Shown here in pieces: positions 1-5,006 of a stretch of DNA of 8,598 nt. Origin of the DNA: JAIPEL01 sp050115795. Lineage in GTDB: Bacteria; Desulfobacterota; Desulfobacteria; Desulfobacterales; CAFBRK01. The translations under genes and the position numbers were made by a program. Numbering within the stretch: the stretch's first letter is position 1; each line of letters begins with the position of its first letter. The stretch lies in contig JASFPT010000175.1 of NCBI GenBank assembly GCA_050115795.1, positions 1-8,598 of the forward strand, read 5' to 3'. The notes beneath the pieces are model-generated. The model was given only the letters and a program-made list of their open reading frames with translations, ran no database searches and was not told where the DNA came from.

Positions 1-1
1 G

Positions 2-1117
2 GTGCCGGTGCCGGAGGGAAGCGTCGCCTTTACCCCTGCCGAAGCCCGCGCGGTGGCAGAGGGGCTCGGCGGCTACCCGGTAGTGGTCAAGGCCCAGATC
101 CACGCCGGCGGCCGAGGCAAGGGCGGCGGCGTAAAGCTTGCCGCATCGGCCGACGAGGTCGAAAAAACGGCCGGCGAAATCATCGGCATGAAGCTGGTCA
201 CCCACCAGACCGGACCCGAGGGCCAGCCGGTGAAAAAAGTCCTGGTCGAACAGGGGCTGAACATCGAAAAGGAGCTGTACCTGAGCGTCATTCCGGACCG
301 GGGCACGGCCAAAAACGTCATCATGGCCTCGGAGGCCGGCGGCATGGACATCGAGGCCGTGGCCGAGAAAACCCCGGAAAAGATCATCAAGGTGTATGTC
401 GATCCGACGCTCGGCATCCAGGCCTACCACTGCCGGCAGGCGGCCTTCGGCCTGAACCTGCCCGGCGAAGCGATCAGGCCGTTCACGGGCCTTCTGAAAA
501 ACCTGTATCGGATGTTCGTCGATTACGACTGCTCCCTGGTGGAGATCAACCCCCTGGTGCTCACCGCCGACAACAGGGTGCTGGCACTGGATGCCAAGGT
601 CAATTTCGACGACAACGCCCTGTTCCGGCACAAGGAGATTCTCGAGTACCGGGATCTGGACGAGGAAGACCCCCTGGAGGTGGAAGCCTCCAAATACAAC
701 CTGAACTACATCAAGCTCGACGGAAACGTCGGCAACATGGTCAACGGGGCGGGTCTGGCCATGGCCACCATGGACATCATCAAGCTGGCCGGGGCCGAAC
801 CGGCCAATTTCCTCGACGTCGGCGGCGGAGCCAGCGCAGAGATGGTGGAAAATGGATTCCGCATCATCCTGGGCGACGAAAACGTCAAGGGGATCCTGAT
901 CAACATCTTCGGCGGCATTCTGCGCTGCGACGTTCTGGCCGAAGGCGTGGTCCAGGCGGCGAAGAAAACCGGCATCGAGGTTCCGGTGGTGGTGCGGATG
1001 GAAGGAACAAACGTAGAAGAAGGCCGGCGGATTCTGTCCGAATCGGGATTGAATCTCATCACCGCCGTCGACCTGAAGGACGCCGCCGCCAAGGTGGCCG
1101 AGATCGTCAAGCCATAG
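2..1117 (+). CDS. sucC: Succinyl-CoA synthetase (ADP/GDP-forming) beta subunit, 5'-truncated by the window edge
   Basis: This is the beta subunit of the TCA-cycle enzyme that interconverts succinyl-CoA + NDP + Pi with succinate + CoA + NTP in the cytoplasm. The 371 visible residues begin at a sequence (VPVPEG-like) that normally lies about 17-18 residues into the family's roughly 388-residue protein. The true start is therefore left of the window, and the GTG at position 2 is only an internal valine codon. Visible family signatures are the N-terminal ATP-grasp segment with VVVKAQIHAGGRGKGGG, the metal/nucleotide region LDAKVNFDDNALFRH, and the C-terminal CoA-ligase-type domain with KLDGNVGNMVNGAGLAM, FLDVGGGA and INIFGGILRCD. 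The C-terminus is complete (VVVRMEGTNVEEGRRIL, then the usual tail). The stop is followed after 9 bp by sucD, so the two are almost certainly co-transcribed. Nucleotide specificity (ADP or GDP) cannot be decided here. Confidence 0.97.
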   Translation: MPVPEGSVAFTPAEARAVAEGLGGYPVVVKAQIHAGGRGKGGGVKLAASADEVEKTAGEIIGMKLVTHQTGPEGQPVKKVLVEQGLNIEKELYLSVIPDRGTAKNVIMASEAGGMDIEAVAEKTPEKIIKVYVDPTLGIQAYHCRQAAFGLNLPGEAIRPFTGLLKNLYRMFVDYDCSLVEINPLVLTADNRVLALDAKVNFDDNALFRHKEILEYRDLDEEDPLEVEASKYNLNYIKLDGNVGNMVNGAGLAMATMDIIKLAGAEPANFLDVGGGASAEMVENGFRIILGDENVKGILINIFGGILRCDVLAEGVVQAAKKTGIEVPVVVRMEGTNVEEGRRILSESGLNLITAVDLKDAAAKVAEIVKP

Positions 1118-1126
1118 GGGAGACCG

Positions 1127-2002
1127 ATGAGCATATTCGTCAACAAAGACACGCGGGTACTGGTTCAGGGAATCACCGGAAAAGAGGGGCAGTTTCACGC
1201 ACGGCAGTGCATCGCCTACGGCACCCGGGTGGTGGCCGGCGTCACCCCCGGCAAGGGGGGGCAGAAAATGGACGAGGTGCCGGTCTTCAACTCCGTTGCA
1301 GCGGCGGTGACCGAAACCGGAGCCGACTGCAGTCTGATCTTCGTACCCCCCCCTTTTGCCGCCGATGCGATCATGGAGGCGGCCGATGCCGGTGTCGGTC
1401 TGATCGTGGCCATCACCGAAGGAATCCCGGTGATGGACATGATGAAGGTCAAAAACTACCTGAAAAATTCCCCATGCCGGCTGATCGGCCCCAACTGCCC
1501 GGGGATCATCACGCCCGGAGAGGCCAAGGTCGGCATCATGCCCGGACCGATCCATCAACCAGGCGGCCCGATCGGGGTGGTCTCCCGCTCCGGGACCCTG
1601 ACCTACGAGGTGGTCCACCAGCTCACCTTGCAGGGCATCGGGCAGACCACCTGCATCGGTATCGGGGGAGATCCGGTCAACGGCACCAACTTCATCGACT
1701 GTCTGAAGGCTTTCCAGGAAGATCCAGACACCGAGGGGATCGTCATGGTCGGTGAAATCGGCGGAAACGCCGAAGAAGAGGCGGCGGCCTTCATCACCGC
1801 ATCGGTGACCAAGCCGGTGGTCGGCTTCATCGCCGGGCTCACGGCGCCGCCAGGCCGGCGGATGGGCCATGCCGGGGCCATCATCAGCGGCAAAAGCGGA
1901 ACGGCCCAGGCCAAGATCGATGCCATGGCGGAGGCCGGCATTCACGTTTGCAAGAACCTGGGCACCCTCGGGGAACTCTGCAAAGAGGCGTTTTCGGGTT
2001 AG
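1127..2002 (+). CDS. sucD: Succinyl-CoA synthetase alpha subunit
   Basis: This is the CoA-binding and phosphohistidine-carrying subunit, partner of the upstream sucC. The 291 residues match the usual family length. The N-terminal Rossmann CoA-binding domain shows GITGKEG at residues 15-21, with VAGVTPGKGGQ after it. Further signatures are IGPNCPGIITPGEAKVGIMPG (120-140), VVSRSGTLTYE (151-161), GIGGDPVNGTNFID (178-191), and PPGRRMGHAGAI (241-252). His248 in the last motif is the expected phosphorylated histidine, and Glu210 (VGEIGG) aligns with the glutamate known to contact it in the family. The start ATG is preceded by GGGGAG at 1117-1122, which overlaps the sucC stop and indicates translational coupling. 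All key residues are present and nothing looks broken. Confidence 0.98.
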   Translation: MSIFVNKDTRVLVQGITGKEGQFHARQCIAYGTRVVAGVTPGKGGQKMDEVPVFNSVAAAVTETGADCSLIFVPPPFAADAIMEAADAGVGLIVAITEGIPVMDMMKVKNYLKNSPCRLIGPNCPGIITPGEAKVGIMPGPIHQPGGPIGVVSRSGTLTYEVVHQLTLQGIGQTTCIGIGGDPVNGTNFIDCLKAFQEDPDTEGIVMVGEIGGNAEEEAAAFITASVTKPVVGFIAGLTAPPGRRMGHAGAIISGKSGTAQAKIDAMAEAGIHVCKNLGTLGELCKEAFSG

Positions 2003-2007
2003 GGTCT

Positions 2008-2028
2008 GGTGTTCGGTGTTTGGTGTTT
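2008..2028. repeat. Three tandem heptamers GGTGTTY just after sucD
   Basis: Three contiguous 7-bp units lie at 2008-2014 (GGTGTTC), 2015-2021 (GGTGTTT) and 2022-2028 (GGTGTTT), beginning 6 bp after the sucD stop. The unit resembles the GACGTTC units at 8465-8497 in the other larger intergenic gap (shared consensus about GRYGYTB). The sequence shows the repeats directly; the function is unknown. Confidence 0.75.
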
Positions 2029-2044
2029 ATCGAACCGTTTTTAA

Positions 2045-2084
2045 CGACGGCGGATGGCACGTTGCGCAGGTATGCCGTCGGATT
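2045..2084 (+). terminator. Possible sucCD terminator: 7-bp inverted repeat followed by a short T stretch
   Basis: CGACGGC (2045-2051) and GCCGTCG (2074-2080) form a perfect 7-bp inverted repeat with a 22-nt loop, followed by GATTTTGG. It lies 42 bp after the sucD stop and before hypA, where the sucCD transcript could end. The loop is long and the T tract short, so termination is only plausible. A longer T-rich run (2108-2121) lies further on without a good stem of its own. Confidence 0.3.
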
Positions 2085-2208
2085 TTGGTTCTACCGTTAC
2101 AGGGCCCTTTTTTTCTTTTTTCCGCGTTATGCGGGCGGCAACGGAAGGGGCCGGAAAGCAGGCTGTTTTCGAAGCCAAGCCTTTGAAAATGCCGGGAGCG
2201 GAAAAAAT

Positions 2209-2589
2209 TTGCACGAAATGGGCATCGCGTTGCAGGTCATCGAGATCGCTTCTGCTTCGATTCCCGACGATCTGAAAAACGCCCGGGTGGCCCGGGTCAA
2301 CCTGACCGTGGGAAAGCTCTCGGCCGTCGTCGTCGACAGCCTCCGGTTCTGCTTCGAGGTGGCTTCCCGGGAGACCCCCCTGGCCGGAGCCGAACTGGCC
2401 GTCGAGGAAATCGACGTCACGGCCCGGTGCAATGACTGCGGCCACCTGTGGACCATCGAAACACCGGCCTTTACCTGTCCGAACTGCGAAAGCGCCAAGA
2501 TCACCCTGGTTTCCGGCCGGGAACTGGACATTCGTTCCATTGAAATCGAAGATGACAAAAGCGACCCCGATGACGATCAACACTCGTGA
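2209..2589 (+). CDS. hypA: Hydrogenase/urease nickel incorporation protein HypA (TTG start)
   Basis: HypA is the cytoplasmic zinc-containing chaperone that, with HypB, delivers nickel to [NiFe]-hydrogenase precursors. I place the start at the TTG at 2209, giving 126 residues beginning Met-His-Glu-Met-Gly-Ile-Ala. The family's nickel site needs the invariant His at position 2, and the nearest ATG (2218) would remove it. A GGGAG at 2194-2198 lies 10 nt upstream of the TTG. Family features follow: VGKLSAVVVDSLRFCFE (residues 34-50), TPLAGAELAVEEI (56-68), and a zinc finger with Cys74/Cys77 (CNDC) and Cys90/Cys93 (CPNC). The usual length is about 113-118 residues. The extra length is an acidic tail (residues 114-126, DDKSDPDDDQHS) encoded where the hypB start lies. 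The open frame extends upstream to 1948, but that part overlaps sucD and shows no HypA similarity. Confidence 0.93.
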   Translation: MHEMGIALQVIEIASASIPDDLKNARVARVNLTVGKLSAVVVDSLRFCFEVASRETPLAGAELAVEEIDVTARCNDCGHLWTIETPAFTCPNCESAKITLVSGRELDIRSIEIEDDKSDPDDDQHS

Positions 2590-3355
2590 GCTGAAAATCT
2601 GTCGCCACCACAAGGACGGCCCCCACAGCCACCACTCCCATCCGCATCCCAGGGGAGGGGCTGATGTGGAGACCCGCGCCTCCGGCACCCGGGAGATCAA
2701 GGTCGTCCGCCGGGTTCTGGACGCCAATGACATCATGGCCGGCCAAAACCGGAAAATGTTCGCCGAAAAGCGGGTGTTCGTCCTGAACGTGATGAGCAGT
2801 CCGGGATCGGGAAAAACGACCACCCTGATCCGAACCCTCTCCCACTTGATGCCCGAGATCCGTTGCGCGGTGATTGTGGGCGACATCTGCTCCACCTACG
2901 ACGCCGATCAGCTTTCCGTATCCGGGGCGCCGGTGATCCAGATCAACACCGACGAATTCGGCGGGGATTGCCACCTCGCCGCCCACGTGATCGCCAAAGC
3001 CGCCGCCGACATGGACCTGGACGCCGCCGATCTGCTGGTGGTGGAAAATGTCGGAAACCTGGTCTGCCCCGCGGAATTCGACGTGGGCGAGGATGCCAAG
3101 GTGGTGGTGCTCAGCGTTGCCGAAGGAGAGGACAAACCGATCAAGTATCCGCTCATGTTCCGCCAGTGCGATGCGGCGCTGCTCAACAAGATCGACCTGC
3201 TGCCCTACCTCGACTACGATCCGGACCTGGCGGTGAAAAACATCCGCCAGGTGCACCCGGAGATGCCGGTCTTTCCCCTGTCGGCCAAGACCGGGGCGGG
3301 TTTTGAACCCTGGCTGGGATGGCTGCGGGGCCAGATAAAGAACAAGCTGGGTTAG
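2570..3355 (+). CDS. hypB: Hydrogenase nickel incorporation GTPase HypB
   Basis: HypB is a SIMIBI-class GTPase that supplies nickel, with HypA, to [NiFe]-hydrogenase. Taking the ATG at 2570 gives 261 residues; an in-frame ATG at 2552 is an alternative and neither has a strong ribosome site. The start overlaps hypA by about 20 bp, so coupling is likely. Features in order: a His-rich metal-storage stretch (residues 13-26), P-loop SSPGSGKTT (76-84), GD at 104-105, metal-site Cys134-His135, hallmark ENVGNLVCPAEFDVGE (159-174) with Cys166 as the likely third ligand, NKID (206-209) for guanine recognition, and SAK (238-240). The N-terminal CxxCGC nickel motif of E. coli HypB is absent; one Cys (11) is present. 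The loop before Cys-His (NTDEFGGDCHLAA) is longer than the usual NTGxxCHLDA. hypC, D, E and F are not in the window. Confidence 0.95.
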   Translation: MTINTRELKICRHHKDGPHSHHSHPHPRGGADVETRASGTREIKVVRRVLDANDIMAGQNRKMFAEKRVFVLNVMSSPGSGKTTTLIRTLSHLMPEIRCAVIVGDICSTYDADQLSVSGAPVIQINTDEFGGDCHLAAHVIAKAAADMDLDAADLLVVENVGNLVCPAEFDVGEDAKVVVLSVAEGEDKPIKYPLMFRQCDAALLNKIDLLPYLDYDPDLAVKNIRQVHPEMPVFPLSAKTGAGFEPWLGWLRGQIKNKLG

Positions 3356-3453
3356 CCGGACCTGTTTTATACCGCTTGCCATAATGCCGAGCTCCGGAAA
3401 GATCCTTTTCCTTTTTGGGTCGATCCCCTCCGTTCTGCCCCCTTCGTTGTGAA

Positions 3454-3494
3454 ATGAAACAAGGATTGTCAAACACCCGTTTCATCGCTACAAA
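3454..3494 (+). promoter_or_regulatory. Candidate sigma70-type promoter for the glcD-like gene, with a flanking inverted repeat
   Basis: TTGTCA (3466-3471, 5/6 to TTGACA) and TACAAA (3489-3494, 4/6 to TATAAT) are separated by 17 bp. They lie about 100 bp before the glcD start. A perfect 7-bp inverted repeat, ATGAAAC (3454-3460) and GTTTCAT (3479-3485), brackets the -35 box and could be a regulator's operator. The assignment rests on consensus match and position only. The rest of the 238-bp gap (3356-3593) shows no gene. Confidence 0.35.
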
Positions 3495-3499
3495 CTCAA

Positions 3500-3530
3500 C
3501 TTTCGAGATACGACATCCCGCGAAAGGGAT
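3500..3530 (+). promoter_or_regulatory. Overlapping inverted repeats in the presumed glcD leader
   Basis: CTTTCG (3500-3505) pairs with CGAAAG (3521-3526) across 15 nt. ATCCC (3515-3519) pairs with GGGAT (3526-3530) across a 6-nt loop GCGAAA. The two stems share base 3526 and overlap in span, so they would be mutually exclusive in RNA. They could form an operator or leader structure; they are short enough to be chance. Confidence 0.2.
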
Positions 3531-3593
3531 CATTTGCCGGACGATCTGATAAGCGGATTTATAACAATCCCGATAAGGAGTCGGCCAACCTGA

Positions 3594-4967
3594 ATGGAAA
3601 AACACCTGAAAAGGCAGCTCCGGGAAATCGTGGGGGCCGAGCACGTCACCGACGCCAAAGAGGATCTGGTCTGCTACGCCTACGACGCCACCGGCGAGCA
3701 GCATCTTCCCGAAGCGATTCTCTACCCCGGCAACGCGTCGGAAGTCTCCGCCATTTTGAAGCTGGCCAACATCCGCCGGATACCGGTGGTTCCCCGGGGA
3801 GCGGGATCGGGCTTTTCCGGCGGCGCTCTGGCAGTTCAAGGGGGGCTGATTTTGGCCATGAACCGCCTCGACCGCATCCTTTCCATCGACCCCGAGAATC
3901 TGGTCGCCGAGGTGGAGCCGGCCGTGGTGACCGCCCGCTTTCAGTCGGCGGTGGAAAAAGTGGGGCTGTTTTACCCGCCGGACCCGGCCAGCCATACCTT
4001 TTCCACCCTCGGCGGCAACATCGCGGAAAACGCCGGGGGGATGTGCGCGGTCAAATACGGGGTGACCAAGGACTATGTGCGGGGACTGGAGGTGGTGCTC
4101 CCCACAGGAGAGATGGTGCACACCGGGTCGGCCTGCGCCAAGGACGTGGTGGGATACGATCTGACCACGCTGTTCGTCGGATCCGAAGGCACCCTAGGCG
4201 TCGTAACCAAAGCGACCCTGCGCCTGCTCCCCCTTCCCGAGGCCCGTCAGACCCTGACGGCCACCTTCGGCACCATGGCGGCGGCGGCGACAACCGTCTC
4301 TGGAATCATCGCGGCGGGCATCGTCCCGGCAACCCTGGAATTTCTCGACGGCGCCTCCCTGAGGGCCGTGGAGCGCCACGCCAGATTGGGCTTTCCCACA
4401 TCCGCCGAGGCTTTTTTGCTGATCGAGGTGGACGGCGACGCCGACTGCATCGACGGCCCCCTGCAGCGGGTGCAGGAGATCTGCCGGGAAAACGGTGCGT
4501 TGGCGGTGAACATCGCCCGCGAAACGGCCGAACAAGAGAAGCTGTGGCGCGCCCGGCGCGCGGTGTCCCCGGCCCTGCGGGCCATCAGCCGATACCGGAT
4601 GAACGAGGATATCGTGGTCCCCCGCTCCAAGATTCCGGAGATGATCGCGCGGATCCGTGCCACCGGGGAAAAGCACGGCATTCCCATCGTCAATTTCGGC
4701 CACGCCGGAGACGGCAACATCCACGTCACCGTCATGGCCGGTGCGGGCGAAGAAGCCGATCTGCCGAAAATGAAGAAGGCCGTGGCCGACATCTTTTCCG
4801 ACACGGTCGCCCTGGGTGGCCGGATCTCCGGAGAGCACGGCATCGGGCTTTCCAAACAGCCGTATATCGGCCTGAACCTGGACGGCCCCACCCTGGCCCT
4901 GTGCCGGCGGCTCAAAAAGACCCTCGATCCGAACAACGTCCTCAACCCCGGTAAAATGTTTCCATAA
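3594..4967 (+). CDS. glcD: FAD-linked 2-hydroxyacid dehydrogenase, GlcD family (glycolate oxidase subunit / D-lactate dehydrogenase type)
   Basis: This is a flavoprotein of the vanillyl-alcohol-oxidase fold, 457 residues, the normal length for GlcD. It oxidises a small 2-hydroxyacid (glycolate, D-lactate or similar) to the 2-oxoacid. The N-terminal FAD-binding (PCMH) domain spans about residues 35-215, with VPRGAGSGFSGG (66-77), YPPDPASHTFSTLGGNIAENAGG (127-149) and GYDLTTLFVGSEGTLGV (187-203). The C-terminal FAD-oxidase domain contains NEDIVVPRSKIPEM (337-350), NFGHAGDGNIHV (367-378) and GGRISGEHGIG (408-418), which carry the His, Glu and His residues typical of the catalytic centre. AAGGAG at 3575-3580 lies 13 nt before the ATG, a slightly long spacing. 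There is no glcE or glcF/Fe-S oxidoreductase gene beside it, so its electron acceptor must be encoded elsewhere. The substrate cannot be read from the sequence; the gene symbol names the family. Confidence 0.88.
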   Translation: MEKHLKRQLREIVGAEHVTDAKEDLVCYAYDATGEQHLPEAILYPGNASEVSAILKLANIRRIPVVPRGAGSGFSGGALAVQGGLILAMNRLDRILSIDPENLVAEVEPAVVTARFQSAVEKVGLFYPPDPASHTFSTLGGNIAENAGGMCAVKYGVTKDYVRGLEVVLPTGEMVHTGSACAKDVVGYDLTTLFVGSEGTLGVVTKATLRLLPLPEARQTLTATFGTMAAAATTVSGIIAAGIVPATLEFLDGASLRAVERHARLGFPTSAEAFLLIEVDGDADCIDGPLQRVQEICRENGALAVNIARETAEQEKLWRARRAVSPALRAISRYRMNEDIVVPRSKIPEMIARIRATGEKHGIPIVNFGHAGDGNIHVTVMAGAGEEADLPKMKKAVADIFSDTVALGGRISGEHGIGLSKQPYIGLNLDGPTLALCRRLKKTLDPNNVLNPGKMFP

Positions 4968-4986
4968 ATTCGCTGCGCGAATTTAT
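4964..4986. repeat. Perfect 10-bp palindrome with 3-nt loop overlapping the glcD stop codon
   Basis: ATAAATTCGC (4964-4973), loop TGC, then GCGAATTTAT (4977-4986). The TAA stop (4965-4967) lies inside the left arm. The stem is perfect over ten pairs with an AT-rich base and a GC-rich tip. No T tract follows on either strand, so it is not a classical intrinsic terminator. It could be a dispersed REP-like element, an RNA 3'-end stabiliser or a protein site. Confidence 0.7.
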
Positions 4987-5006
4987 AAAAGGGATTTTCC
5001 TTCAAA

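Noticed and set aside
2108..2121. Long T-rich run after AGGGCCCT, considered as a terminator
   Set aside because: The GGGCCC palindrome has no loop and cannot form a stable hairpin, so no supported stem precedes the T run.
1948..2208. N-terminal extension of the hypA frame
   Set aside because: It overlaps the end of sucD, crosses the repeat and T-rich gap, and has no similarity to HypA. The MHE start at 2209 is far better.
2571..2650. Clustered CAC/CCA triplets, considered as a DNA repeat
   Set aside because: They are the codons of the His-rich N-terminus of HypB, a known feature of the family.
2041..2895. A 284-codon - strand frame across hypA/hypB
   Set aside because: It runs opposite two well-recognised genes and has a low-complexity composition typical of antisense frames in GC-rich DNA.
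3396..3416. GGAAA / TTTCC hairpin followed by five T residues after hypB
   Set aside because: The stem is only 5 bp with three A-T pairs, so it is too weak to call a terminator with confidence.
3183..4121. A 312-codon - strand frame covering the hypB-glcD gap
   Set aside because: It spans two real + strand genes and the gap, has no recognisable domains, and is probably chance openness.
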